A DNA stretch of 64,000 nt from Phytoactinopolyspora mesophila (GCF_010122465.1 NZ_WLZY01000010.1:62001-126000); one strand, 5' to 3'; shown: positions 35,067 to 44,352, numbered from the stretch's first letter. The notes: a model not told the origin generated them from the sequence alone. Made by a program: numbers and translations.

Positions 35067-35103
35067 GGATGCTGCGGGCCACCGGATCTGGCCCGCAGCA
35101 TCC
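35067..35103 (+). terminator. Strong hairpin between precursors and modification genes
   Basis: GGATGCTGCGGGCCA (35067-35081) pairs perfectly with 35089-35103 across a 7-nt loop: a 15-bp GC-rich stem 33 bp after the third precursor stop and 43 bp before the YcaO gene. It can act as a partial terminator, giving excess precursor transcript over enzyme transcript, as in many RiPP operons. Confidence 0.8.
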
Positions 35104-35146
35104 CCTCCCAGTTTCCCCTATCCGGCGTGAGAAAGGCGTAAGCCGA

Positions 35147-37120
35147 ATGACGACGTTGACGACACTCGACGCGCAGCTCGACCCGGGGACGAAGAGTCTG
35201 CTCAGCGACGTAGGCCAGCAGATCGCCATGCAGCTTTCGCCGCGCGCGGCCGCCGCGTGCCGCGCGCTCGACGTCGCGATGCTCGGCACTCCAGGGCGAT
35301 CGGCTCGGCTCACCGTGCCCACCGCGGACGCTCACCACCCGCTGGCCACGGATACCGGCGACGACGCTACAGGTGCCAGCCGGGTCAGCGTTCGGCTGTA
35401 TGCGGGCACCGTCGTCGTGGCCGCCACGCCCGGCGCACCCGGCCCGTGCCCCAGTTGCCTGGACCGCCGGTGGACAGTCTGCCGGCCCATGCTCGAACGA
35501 CGTATCCTCGACGATCCCTACGGCGCGGTGGCCACGGACGCTTCGCCGCCGGGTCCACATGTGCTGGCCATCGCGGCTCGGCTGGCCGAAACGGCCGTCG
35601 CCGCCGAGCCCGGCGGTCCGGGATATCCGGTCTGGGAGATCGACACCCGCACCTCGTCGGTCAAGGCATTCGGCCTGATCCGGGACTCGTCGTGCCCGGA
35701 CTGCGCCGACCCCTTGCCAGACACCGCAGAAGACGCCGAGATCCGGCTGCGGCCCGCGCCACCGGTGAAACCCGGCGCCAGCCGTACCAAGACCCCGGAC
35801 GACTTGCGACTGCCCATGGACGCCCTCGCGAATCCGGTGTGCGGGATGCTCGGCGCCCCCGCCATGCGGGCCTACCACGCCACCGCCACCGCTCCGGTCA
35901 GCGGCCGGTTCCACGTGCGCAGCAAGTACGGACTGCACGAGATGTGGTGGAGCGGGCACGCGGAGAACTACCACCTCAGCGAACTCCTTGGAGCTTTGGA
36001 AGGACTGGAGCGCGACGCCGGGCAGCGACCCCGACGCACCGGGATCGCCCGTGTCGCCTCGGTGACCGACCTCGATGTGCCGCACGTCGAGATGGAGACC
36101 TGCGGCCTGTACACGTCCGATTTCTATGATCGCCACCAGGAGAAATACGTCCCCTGGACGGATAACCCGAGCATCCCGTGGGTATGGGGATGGTCGCTGC
36201 GCGACCGCCGGTCCCTCCTGCTCCCCGAGCAGATCGTCTACTACCTCGACCACCGCACCGACCACCGCAACACGGTCCAAGAGTGCTCCAACGGCTGCGC
36301 CTCCGGCAGCTCCGCCACCGAGGCGGTGCTGCACGGGCTGCTCGAGCTGATCGAGCGGGACGCATTCCTGATCTCCTGGTACAGCGGGCTCACCCCGGAC
36401 GAGATCGATCTCGACACGGTGACTCATCCGCTCGTGCGGCAGATGCGGGCCCAGGTAGATCTTCTCGGCTTCGACCTACGTTGCTTCGACATCCGCCAAG
36501 ACCTGCCGGTTCCCGCCGTCGGCGCCGTCGCCGTGCGCCGCGACGACGGCTTGGGCACCCTGTGCTTCGCCGGTGGCGCCTCGCTGGATCCCGAGGACGC
36601 GGTCCGGGCCGCCGTCTGTGAGGTCGCGTCCTACGTGCCGGGCTTCGCCGATCGAGTCGCCGATTCACGCGAGCACCTGGAACTCATGACCACCGACTAC
36701 CGGCACGTGACCGAGCTGTCCCACCACGCGCTGCTGTTCGGCATGCCGGAGATGGCACCACACGCACAGCACTGGCTGCGCCAGGCCGAACAGGTCGCGA
36801 TCGATGAGCTGTACGCCGACTGGACTTCCGGGCGCCCGCCAGTGACCGACCTGCGGCAGCCGGTATCGGAGATCGTCTCGTTGCTGGCCGAGCGTGGGCA
36901 CGACACCGTGGTGGTGGACCAGACCACGCCGGAACAGCAGGACATGGGTCTGCACACGGTCGCGACGGTGGTGCCCGGGCTGGTGCCGATCGATTTCGGC
37001 TGGGCCCGTCAGCGCGCCCTGACCCTGCCGCGGACCCGCTGGGCGCCCTACCGGGCCGGGCACGCGACGCGGCCCTTGACCTCCGACCAGCTGCACCTCG
37101 TGCCGCACCCCTTCCCGTAG
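35147..37120 (+). CDS. YcaO-type azoline-forming cyclodehydratase (TOMM D protein)
   Basis: 657 residues from ATG 35147 (GAAAGG upstream; the earlier in-frame start at 35069 lies in the hairpin). Residues 101-104 (CPSC) and 183-186 (CPDC) form a probable zinc tetrad in the E1-like front. The YcaO domain from about 230 shows ALEGLERDAG, EAVLHGLLELIERDAFLISWY with the ATP-Mg Glu residues, and DPEDAVRAAVCEV. The protein ends PHPFP, the C-terminal PxPxP of azoline-forming YcaOs. It should use ATP to cyclise Cys (and possibly Ser/Thr) in the three cores, guided by the F protein. Confidence 0.93.
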   Translation: MTTLTTLDAQLDPGTKSLLSDVGQQIAMQLSPRAAAACRALDVAMLGTPGRSARLTVPTADAHHPLATDTGDDATGASRVSVRLYAGTVVVAATPGAPGPCPSCLDRRWTVCRPMLERRILDDPYGAVATDASPPGPHVLAIAARLAETAVAAEPGGPGYPVWEIDTRTSSVKAFGLIRDSSCPDCADPLPDTAEDAEIRLRPAPPVKPGASRTKTPDDLRLPMDALANPVCGMLGAPAMRAYHATATAPVSGRFHVRSKYGLHEMWWSGHAENYHLSELLGALEGLERDAGQRPRRTGIARVASVTDLDVPHVEMETCGLYTSDFYDRHQEKYVPWTDNPSIPWVWGWSLRDRRSLLLPEQIVYYLDHRTDHRNTVQECSNGCASGSSATEAVLHGLLELIERDAFLISWYSGLTPDEIDLDTVTHPLVRQMRAQVDLLGFDLRCFDIRQDLPVPAVGAVAVRRDDGLGTLCFAGGASLDPEDAVRAAVCEVASYVPGFADRVADSREHLELMTTDYRHVTELSHHALLFGMPEMAPHAQHWLRQAEQVAIDELYADWTSGRPPVTDLRQPVSEIVSLLAERGHDTVVVDQTTPEQQDMGLHTVATVVPGLVPIDFGWARQRALTLPRTRWAPYRAGHATRPLTSDQLHLVPHPFP

Positions 37121-37133
37121 GAGTTGAGCGCCG

Positions 37134-38915
37134 GTGAACACCACGGACCAGATCCACGAACACGGCCACGGGCATCACCATGACCACACACCCGCGCACA
37201 ACCCGCCCGCGAACCCGACCCCTGAGGCCGAGCCGGACATCGTGCTCGACTACGCACGCCGGATGTTCGAACGGCAGCGGGTTCCGTTGCCGCCCTACGG
37301 CTTCACCGTCGACTGGTCCGATCAGCCGTCGCGCCACAAGCTCTACCAGGGCGTGACCCGGGTGCCGCTACCGTCGCCGTTCGACCGGATGCCGCGGGTC
37401 AGCCTCGACGCGGCGGTGACGGCGAGCCGCGCGGCCCACGGCGACCTCCTCCCGAGCCTCGACGTCTTAGCCGCCGCGCTGGCCTGTTACGGCCTGACGG
37501 GACGCCGTACCCAGCCGAACTGGAACGAGGACAGCCGCCGCAAGCTCCAGACCCAGAACGCCGTCTGGGCGCGGCCGACGCCTTCCGGCGGCGGCATGTA
37601 TCCAGCCGAGACCTACCTGGTGACCGGGAACGACGCCACGCTGCCGGCCGGTGTCTACCACTACGCCACCGCGCACCACGGCCTCGACCGGCTCGCCGTC
37701 GGGTCGCATGTCGAGGAACTCGCCCAGGCGAGCGGCGTTGCCGCCGGGATGTACCTGGTCGCTTCACTGCGATTCTGGAAGAACGCGTTCAAGTACAACT
37801 CATTCAGCTACCACGTGGTCACCCAGGACATCGGTGCGCTGCTCGCCTCGTGGCGGCTGGTCCTCGGCGCGCACGGGATCGCCGTCGAGCCATTGCTGTG
37901 GTTCGACGAAGCGGCGGTCAGCGACCTCATCGGGATCGACGGGGTCGCGGAAGCGCCGTTCGTCGTCGTTCCGCTCGGGCCCATCGCCCAGGCGAAAGAT
38001 GTCACGACGCCCGGCACTCGAGCCACCCCGCTCGAACCACTGATCCGCCGCGATACCCGCAGGTCCGAACCACATCAGGTGTGGGAGAAGTCCCGGCGAG
38101 TGCGCAGTTTCCCATTGGTGGAAGAGGTCCACGCGGCCACGCTGGTCGGCAGCCTGCCTCGCCCCGGTCCCGCCGACGCTGTCGCGGGAGCCCTACACGC
38201 CGTCACCAGCGACGACGGTTCCACCGTGGTCACGCTGCCAGCGGCTACCAGCCAGGACGGCGACCTGGATCTCACCTCGAGCCTCGGCGCCAGACGGTCC
38301 AGCTTCGGCGCACTCTCCGCAAGCCGCCCGCTGGACCCGGCCGATCTCGGCTGGATGCTGGCGATGACCAACCGGCTGGCGGGCACCGGCACCGACGTCG
38401 CCCCCGCGCCGCGGGCACATCCCTGGATCCGGCTGCGGATCATCGCCAACCAGGTCGACGGGCTGGAGCAGGGCGGCTACGTCTACGACGGCCACCGGCA
38501 CCGGCTGTCCGACGCCCGACCGGTGGACGGCGCCGAACTCCAGCGCTACTACGCCCTCACCAACTACAACCTGCGCGAAGCGGCAGTGGTCGTCGTCGTC
38601 ACCGGCCAGCTGAAGCCACTCGTGCGCACCTACGGCGGCCGCGGTTACCGGATGCTCAGCATCGAGGTCGGGCAGAGCGCGCAGGCTCTCTACCTGGCGG
38701 CGGCCGCTCGCGGGCTGGGTGTGGGAGCGGTGCTCGGAATCGACAACCTTGCGGTGGACGCGATGCTCGGTATCGACGGCACCGACGAGACGAGCATGCT
38801 GTTCATCCTGCTCGGCCACGAGCGAGGCCCACGAGCCGGCTACGACCATGCCATCCGGTACCCGGCCAGGGCGCATACAGATTCCCCGAGCAAGGGAGCC
38901 GTCTCTCATGACTGA
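37134..38915 (+). CDS. SagB-type azoline dehydrogenase with tandem nitroreductase domains
   Basis: 593 residues, GTG 37134 behind TAGGAG. FMN-dependent oxidation of azolines to azoles (TOMM B protein). Two nitroreductase-like halves: residues about 120-290 (RPTPSGGGMYPAETYLV, PAGVYHYATAHHGLD, YNSFSYHVVTQDIG) and about 380-580 (RRSSFGALSASRP, LEQGGYVYDGHRH, GQSAQALYLAAAARGLG). A SagB-like N-terminal segment precedes them. Residues 8-22 hold eight His (HEHGHGHHHDHTPAH), perhaps metal-binding; unusual for the family. Its last codons overlap the dehydratase start by 8 bp. Confidence 0.9.
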   Translation: MNTTDQIHEHGHGHHHDHTPAHNPPANPTPEAEPDIVLDYARRMFERQRVPLPPYGFTVDWSDQPSRHKLYQGVTRVPLPSPFDRMPRVSLDAAVTASRAAHGDLLPSLDVLAAALACYGLTGRRTQPNWNEDSRRKLQTQNAVWARPTPSGGGMYPAETYLVTGNDATLPAGVYHYATAHHGLDRLAVGSHVEELAQASGVAAGMYLVASLRFWKNAFKYNSFSYHVVTQDIGALLASWRLVLGAHGIAVEPLLWFDEAAVSDLIGIDGVAEAPFVVVPLGPIAQAKDVTTPGTRATPLEPLIRRDTRRSEPHQVWEKSRRVRSFPLVEEVHAATLVGSLPRPGPADAVAGALHAVTSDDGSTVVTLPAATSQDGDLDLTSSLGARRSSFGALSASRPLDPADLGWMLAMTNRLAGTGTDVAPAPRAHPWIRLRIIANQVDGLEQGGYVYDGHRHRLSDARPVDGAELQRYYALTNYNLREAAVVVVVTGQLKPLVRTYGGRGYRMLSIEVGQSAQALYLAAAARGLGVGAVLGIDNLAVDAMLGIDGTDETSMLFILLGHERGPRAGYDHAIRYPARAHTDSPSKGAVSHD

Positions 38916-41730
38916 ACTTCTCGATCGCGCCGCGAGCAGCCGGGCATCCGGCACGTCGGTCTGGCGCTTCGGCCAGGGCTATCTGGTTCGGGTCGCCGGC
39001 CAGCCGGCCGGCAGCGTCGCCGCGCTGCGTACCGAGAACGCCGTGGAATGGGCCGAGCGGGTCTTCGAACTCGAGGCCGCCCGGGACACGACAGCCGCCG
39101 ACCTGTGCGCCAGGCTCGAAGAGCTCATCGCCACCACTGGAGCCGCCGATCCCGGGCGGGTGGGCCTGATCAACCTGCGCCGCGATGTCTTCAACGCCCG
39201 TCGCCCCCGCGCCGGCACCGTCGCCAAAGCCGATCCGCTCCTGCCGCCGGACACGAAGGTCTTGTTCGACGAGTGGACCGCCACCGTGGCCACGCTGCGC
39301 GAAACCCTCGACGCCGGCGGCGAGATCCTGGGCGCCGACATCACCGCCGCCCGCGAGCGTGCCCGTGCCGCCGTCGCCGGTGACGATCTCCGCAGCGCTG
39401 TCCTTCTCCAGTCCGAGGTTCTGGAGAAGAACATGGACCGGTACGTCGACGCCAAGCGCGCTGGCAAGAAGGCCAAGCTGGACAAACACGGCCGGCAGGT
39501 GGAGCGGACCCTCCTCGAGCTGCTCTATCGGGCGGCGCTGAAAACCAGCCCGTTCAGCACCCTGACATCGGTCGGGATGGGCCGATTCTCGTCGCAAACC
39601 GACCGGGTCCGCCCGGAACCGGCGTCGCTGCGCCAGCATCCCACCGTTCGGCTGAACGTCGCCGTACTGGCCCGGCTGGCAGCGGTGATCCTGGCCGATC
39701 CGGAGCTGCGCTCGTCGTTGCACGTCACCCTCGCGCCCGGAGCGAGCGCCGAGGGCGATGCGATGCGCTACGTGCGGCGGCGCACGTCGGCCGGTGCCGA
39801 CCCGGACGCCGTCGTCGCCATCGACAGCGTCCACGAAGACCTGTTCTTCCTGCCCAGCGGCCCGGCACTGGACGACGTCGTCGGCTTCACCCGGGAGCGG
39901 CGGCCACGGCTGAGCGAGCTCGCCGGCCAGATCACCGCGGCCTCGGCCACCCGGACCCCGCAGGAGGTGGACCAACTCCTCGGCCACCTCCTGCGGCTGG
40001 GCTTCCTGCTGGCGCCTGACCTGCAGATCGACCTGCGCGCGGCCGATCCGGCCGTGCCGTTCGTGGAATCCTTGCGGGCACAGCCACACCCGGTGCTGCG
40101 TGACGTCGGCGCGCAGCTGGCAGAGGTCCAGGCGCTGGTGGAGCGCTACCCGCGGATCACCGCCCGGCAGCGGCGTGACGTGCTGACCAGCATCCGCGAC
40201 CTCGTGACCGAGTGTTTCGCCGGTGTCGGCGCCACCCCGGCGCTGGTGCCGCGCACGGTGATCTACGAGGACACAGTCATCGCCGGAGACGGGCTGGATG
40301 TCAGTCGCGACACGTGGGACGCATCGATCCTGCCCGATCTGGCCGACGTCGCACGTATCCTCCCGGCCTTCGACCTCAATCTGCCCCGGCGGCTGACCGC
40401 GACGGGATTCTTCCGGGCCCGCTACGGGGCCGGCGGCAGATGCGACGACGTCGTGCGCTTCTGCCACGAGTTCCAGCGCGACTTCTTCTCGCCGTACACC
40501 CAGCGGGCGATGCGCCGCCGCCAGTTCGACGACGACAACGCCTTCGTGCCGCAGGAGAACTGGTTCAAGCTGCCCGACATCGCCGCCGTAGACGAGGCGC
40601 GCGAGGCCGCGTCGCTCCATCTGCGCGACCTGCAGGCGTCGTCGGGAGCCACCGATGAGATCCGGCTGGGGCCGGAGTTCGTCGACGCTGTGACCCGGCA
40701 CCTGCCCCCCGACGAGCGGGTGGCCCAGCCGTGGTCCTTCTTCGTCCAGCTCGCCACCGGAGAATCCGGGCCGGAGCCGGGCCGGCTGGTGCTCAACCAG
40801 GCCTACGCCGGAATGACGCTGATGTTCTCCCGGTTCGCCCACAGCCTCGACGCCGCCGGGGTGGGGGCCAGCGAGCTCATCCGCGAGGTCCTGGACGACT
40901 ACGCTCCGGACGGTGCCGTTCTCGCTGAACTGCGCGGTGGCTACGAGACCACCAACCTCAACGTGCACCCGGGCGTGACACGCTACGAGATCGTCTGCCC
41001 CGGGGACGCCAGCACCCGGCCACCGGACGAGCTGATCTCCCTGGAGGATCTCGCGCTGGTGCACGACGCCGAGACGGACCGGCTGACTCTGGTGTCCGAC
41101 CGGCTCGGCTGCGAGGTCATCCCGATCTACCTGGGCTTTTTGATGCCGATGGCACTGCCCGAGGTGCAGCAGGTTCTCATGTGTCTGTCCCCCACCGGGA
41201 TGGCGCAGATAGACCTGTGGGCCGGAACCGGAGAACCGGTGCCGGCCGAGGGCATCACCATGTATCCGCGGCTGCTGCTCGGCGAACTCGTGCTGCAGCG
41301 GCGGATGTGGAAGCTGAGCACCGATGCCTTCCCCTTCCGGGATCCGCAGCGCTCCGAGGCCGAGCATTTCCTCGAACTGCACCGCTGGCGACGCCGCCAC
41401 GGCCTCCCGGAGCGGCTGTTCGCCCAGGTAGACGCCGCTGCCGCCCGAACCACCGCCGACGACGGCGACGCGGCGGACACCGGTGACGACCCTGCGGGTG
41501 CCGGCGGGCCGGAACGCAAGAGCGGCCGCAAACCGCTGCCGGTTGACTTCCGCAGCTGGGCCTCGCTCCAGCTGTTCGAGCAGATGGCGCTGGGGGCGTC
41601 GTCGCGCATCGTGCTGACCGAGCCGTACCCGGACCTCGACGGGTTGTGGCTGCACGACGAGCACGGCCGGCCCCACGTCAGCGAACTGCTGGTCGAGCTG
41701 TACCACACCGGGAGGGATGACCATGCCTGA
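38908..41730 (+). CDS. LanB-type dehydratase, glutamylation protein
   Basis: 940 residues from ATG 38908, the start that leaves an 8-bp overlap with the SagB gene; longer in-frame ORF codons lie in that gene. Lantibiotic-dehydratase N-domain signatures: LINLRRDVFNARRP, ALKTSPFSTLTSVGMGRF (the SPF-x-T motif), RLNVAVLARLA, and EIVCPGDAS to LVSDRLGCEVIPIYLGFLMP in the C-terminal half. By family it uses glutamyl-tRNA to esterify Ser/Thr side chains of the precursor. The elimination domain is absent and is encoded by the next gene. A charged Asp/Ala/Gly linker (about 850-880) precedes the end. Confidence 0.9.
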   Translation: MTELLDRAASSRASGTSVWRFGQGYLVRVAGQPAGSVAALRTENAVEWAERVFELEAARDTTAADLCARLEELIATTGAADPGRVGLINLRRDVFNARRPRAGTVAKADPLLPPDTKVLFDEWTATVATLRETLDAGGEILGADITAARERARAAVAGDDLRSAVLLQSEVLEKNMDRYVDAKRAGKKAKLDKHGRQVERTLLELLYRAALKTSPFSTLTSVGMGRFSSQTDRVRPEPASLRQHPTVRLNVAVLARLAAVILADPELRSSLHVTLAPGASAEGDAMRYVRRRTSAGADPDAVVAIDSVHEDLFFLPSGPALDDVVGFTRERRPRLSELAGQITAASATRTPQEVDQLLGHLLRLGFLLAPDLQIDLRAADPAVPFVESLRAQPHPVLRDVGAQLAEVQALVERYPRITARQRRDVLTSIRDLVTECFAGVGATPALVPRTVIYEDTVIAGDGLDVSRDTWDASILPDLADVARILPAFDLNLPRRLTATGFFRARYGAGGRCDDVVRFCHEFQRDFFSPYTQRAMRRRQFDDDNAFVPQENWFKLPDIAAVDEAREAASLHLRDLQASSGATDEIRLGPEFVDAVTRHLPPDERVAQPWSFFVQLATGESGPEPGRLVLNQAYAGMTLMFSRFAHSLDAAGVGASELIREVLDDYAPDGAVLAELRGGYETTNLNVHPGVTRYEIVCPGDASTRPPDELISLEDLALVHDAETDRLTLVSDRLGCEVIPIYLGFLMPMALPEVQQVLMCLSPTGMAQIDLWAGTGEPVPAEGITMYPRLLLGELVLQRRMWKLSTDAFPFRDPQRSEAEHFLELHRWRRRHGLPERLFAQVDAAAARTTADDGDAADTGDDPAGAGGPERKSGRKPLPVDFRSWASLQLFEQMALGASSRIVLTEPYPDLDGLWLHDEHGRPHVSELLVELYHTGRDDHA

Positions 41731-42760
41731 CGACCGATGGGTCGCGCTGCACGTCTTCTACGCCAGCGACGCCAACCCGATCATCGTGGAAGCGGTGCGC
41801 CCGCTCGTGGCGCAGCTGCGCGAGGAACAACTGATCAGCGGCTGGTTCTTCATCAAGTACTGGATGGAAGGCCCGCATGTGCGGGTCCGGTTCAAACCGT
41901 CGTCGCCGGAGCTGCGGGAGGAGGTCACCCAGCGCGCAACCGGCGCACTCGAAGAGTTCCTGCGCCGCCGGCCCGCGCTGTACGACACCGACATCGACGG
42001 CCTCAGCGACCTGTACAAACGGATGTACCTGGCCGAATACGGCGAGGACAGCTGGAACGAGCGCTACGGCGACGGCGAGATGCCCTTCCGGCCGAACAAC
42101 AGCGTCGTGCTGATGCCGTACGAACCCGAGCACGACCGGTACGGCGGCCCTGGCGGGCTCGAGATAGCCGAATGGCACTTCGAGCACTCCAGCGACATGG
42201 TGGCCACCCTGCTGGCGACCTCGAACACCCACGTTCGCCCCGTGCTGCTGGGGCTGGCGACCCAGCTGTCGCTGATGACCGCCTACACGTTCCTTCCCAC
42301 CGACGACGCCGTGCGGCAGTTCTTCCAGCGCTACCGCACCTTCTGGGAGACGTCGTACCAGGAACCCTCCGACGACTACCACGGCTCGTTCGACAAGAGC
42401 TTCGACCGCACCCGCGACACCCTGGCGCCACGGATCGAACGGATCCGCGCGATCACCGGCGCGGCCGGCGACGCCGGGGCCGGGCTGTCGAATATCGAAC
42501 AGCGCTGGCTCACGCACTGCGCCGAACTCCGGCAGCGGGTGCTCGACGCCGCCGCCCGCGGTGACCTGGTGTTCCCGTCCCGGCAGGGCGATGGCCGGGC
42601 GGCCATCGACGATCCGGAGGCACTGGCCACGGTGCTACTCAGCTCGTACATCCACATGACCAACAACCGGCTCGGGGTTGCGATCCTGGACGAGATCTAT
42701 CTGTCCTACCTGGTAGAACGGGCGCTGGCAAGCGAGTCAGAGCTGATGGAGACGGCATGA
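41723..42760 (+). CDS. Thiopeptide-type elimination protein (SpaB-C/thiopep_ocin domain)
   Basis: 345 residues from ATG 41723 (SD GGGAGG 7 bases upstream; ATG 41717 is too near). Domain opens with RWVALHVFYASDANPIIVEAV and SGWFFIKYWMEGPHVRVRF, shows PFRPNNSVVLMPYEPEHDRYGG and ends SSYIHMTNNRLGV, all typical. In split LanB systems this protein removes glutamate to leave Dha/Dhb. Thiopeptide [4+2] cyclases are distant members of the same fold, so a cyclase role cannot be excluded, but then elimination would have no enzyme. Overlaps the dehydratase by 8 bp. Confidence 0.88.
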   Translation: MPDDRWVALHVFYASDANPIIVEAVRPLVAQLREEQLISGWFFIKYWMEGPHVRVRFKPSSPELREEVTQRATGALEEFLRRRPALYDTDIDGLSDLYKRMYLAEYGEDSWNERYGDGEMPFRPNNSVVLMPYEPEHDRYGGPGGLEIAEWHFEHSSDMVATLLATSNTHVRPVLLGLATQLSLMTAYTFLPTDDAVRQFFQRYRTFWETSYQEPSDDYHGSFDKSFDRTRDTLAPRIERIRAITGAAGDAGAGLSNIEQRWLTHCAELRQRVLDAAARGDLVFPSRQGDGRAAIDDPEALATVLLSSYIHMTNNRLGVAILDEIYLSYLVERALASESELMETA

Positions 42761-44010
42761 CTTCCGTCAGCCACCCCAGCCCCACGGCGGACTGGCTGCA
42801 TCAAGCCCGGCCGAAGATCCGCGATGCCGTGTACGTCGGTCCCGCCCTCATGAAGGGTGACGCGCGGGTGCACGTCGTCGGCGACCGCGAGACCCAGGCG
42901 TACCTGCGAGTGGGGCCGCGCGAGGCGTTCCTGATGCGGCACCTCGATGGGCGGCGCAGCCTGGCCGACATCGGTGCCGTATACGCCGAGCAGTTCGGCA
43001 AACGTCTCGCCGCCGAACACTGGCAACAGCTCCTCGGCATGTTGTACGAGCGCGGCCTGATCGAACCGGCGACCGGCGATCAGCTCGACGCCATCCGGGA
43101 ACGAGCTGCCGAGGCGCGGCATCAGAGCGGACGATCACCGCTGCTGTGGCGGATGCCGGCTCGTGGCCTGGCCGGCCGGGTACCCGCCGTCGCCCGGCGG
43201 ACCAGCTGGCTCCTGCACCCGGGCGTCGCGGTGCCGCTGACCCTGCTCGGCATCGCGATCGCGGTGTTCACCGCGCTGAACTGGTCCTCGATGTACGACG
43301 CCCTGGCGGCCTCACCCACGCGGTGGTCGGTGTCGGTCGTCGCGTTCGTCGTCATCTGGCTGGTGCTCGCCTGCCATGAGTTCGGCCACGGCGTGGCCTG
43401 CTACCGCTATGGCGGGCGGCCCACCGAGATCGGCATCATGTGGCGGTTTCCGTTGATCGCGCTGTATTGCAAGGCCGACGACGCCGTCACGTTCCGTCGT
43501 CGTTCGCATCGGGTGGCAACAGCGTTCGCCGGCGTCTACGTGAACCTGATCGCACTGGTGCCCTTCGCCGCATTGTGGTGGCTCGGCCCGCAATCCGGCT
43601 GGTGGCACGGCTTGGCCGGGGCACTGCTGTTGATCGGCACCGTGGCCACCGCGGCGAACCTGGTGCCGGTGTTCCGGCTCGACGGTTACCACATGCTCGA
43701 ACACGCGCTCTCGGCCATGAACCTGCAGGGCGAGGCGTTCCGGTTCGTGGGGGCCTTCCTGCGGCGCGGGCCGGCCGGCGTCTCGACGTACCCCTCCCGC
43801 GCTCGAGTCATCTATGTCGGCTACGCCGCGCTGGCCATCGGGATCATCGGCACGGCGCTCGTCTTCCTGGTGCGGCTCTGGTACCAGACGCTCGCCGACC
43901 TGGTGGGGGCAACGGGGGCGGTGGCGATCTTGGTGGGTGAAGCCATTCTGGTCGCGCTGCTCATCGCGTGGGCCATACGCTGGCAGCAGCGTCGCAAGCA
44001 GGCGGCATGA
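42757..44010 (+). CDS. M50-type membrane metalloprotease with PqqD/RRE-like N-domain
   Basis: 417 residues, ATGA overlap with the elimination gene. Residues 20-110 look like a winged helix of the PqqD class (AYLRVGPREAFLMRHLDGRRSLADIGAVY). Membrane part from about 155: the zinc motif HEFGH at 207-211 and the partner site NLVPVFRLDG at 301-310, plus six or more helices. Site-2-type proteases cut within the membrane; in RiPP loci such proteins may remove leaders or act in export and immunity. No other leader peptidase is in the cluster, which makes this the main candidate. Confidence 0.85.
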   Translation: MTSVSHPSPTADWLHQARPKIRDAVYVGPALMKGDARVHVVGDRETQAYLRVGPREAFLMRHLDGRRSLADIGAVYAEQFGKRLAAEHWQQLLGMLYERGLIEPATGDQLDAIRERAAEARHQSGRSPLLWRMPARGLAGRVPAVARRTSWLLHPGVAVPLTLLGIAIAVFTALNWSSMYDALAASPTRWSVSVVAFVVIWLVLACHEFGHGVACYRYGGRPTEIGIMWRFPLIALYCKADDAVTFRRRSHRVATAFAGVYVNLIALVPFAALWWLGPQSGWWHGLAGALLLIGTVATAANLVPVFRLDGYHMLEHALSAMNLQGEAFRFVGAFLRRGPAGVSTYPSRARVIYVGYAALAIGIIGTALVFLVRLWYQTLADLVGATGAVAILVGEAILVALLIAWAIRWQQRRKQAA

Positions 44011-44065
44011 GGCGGCGCGCCGCCCGACCCGAACGCCGGTTGCCCGGACGAGTTGAGGAGGCAAA

Positions 44066-44338
44066 GTGGGTCTGGAGTTGATCCTCGGGCTGCTCTTCAT
44101 CGTGCTGCTCAGCAGCGGCGGCTGGATCGTGTGGGGCGTCATCCAAAGCCGCCAGCGCGCACACGAGCTGAAGGTGCTGCGCGAACGCGAGGCCACCGAG
44201 CGGGCCCGCCTGCAGATCGAGGCGGATGAGCGTATGCAGGAGCGGGCCGACAAGATCTACCTCGACTCCGTGCGTCGCCACACCGAGCTCGAAGAAGAGC
44301 TACCCGAGTCGCCCGAGCGGCGGCGCAGCGACCGCTGA
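44066..44338 (+). CDS. Small single-pass membrane protein with coiled coil
   Basis: 90 residues; GTG 44066 after GAGGAGGCAAA. One N-terminal helix (LILGLLFIVLLSSGGWIVWGVI) followed by a long charged helix of about 60 residues (RAHELKVLREREATERARL onward) and an acidic end. Last gene of the RiPP operon, 55 bp after the protease. It could scaffold the modification complex at the membrane or assist the exporter. I know no named family for it. Confidence 0.75.
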   Translation: MGLELILGLLFIVLLSSGGWIVWGVIQSRQRAHELKVLREREATERARLQIEADERMQERADKIYLDSVRRHTELEEELPESPERRRSDR

Positions 44339-44352
44339 GCCCCTGGCCCTCA

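Noticed and set aside
38803..41724. 973-codon open frame on the minus strand opposite the dehydratase
   Set aside because: It is the antisense shadow of a GC-rich gene: the plus-strand frame has clear LanB motifs and a coupled start; the shadow has no SD or family pattern.
30280..44338. Lanthipeptide or classical thiopeptide interpretation of the cluster
   Set aside because: No LanC-type cyclase is present, so thioether rings are unlikely; only one thiopep_ocin protein is present, so a central pyridine is not supported. A YcaO, SagB and split LanB set fits azole/dehydroamino-acid peptides better.
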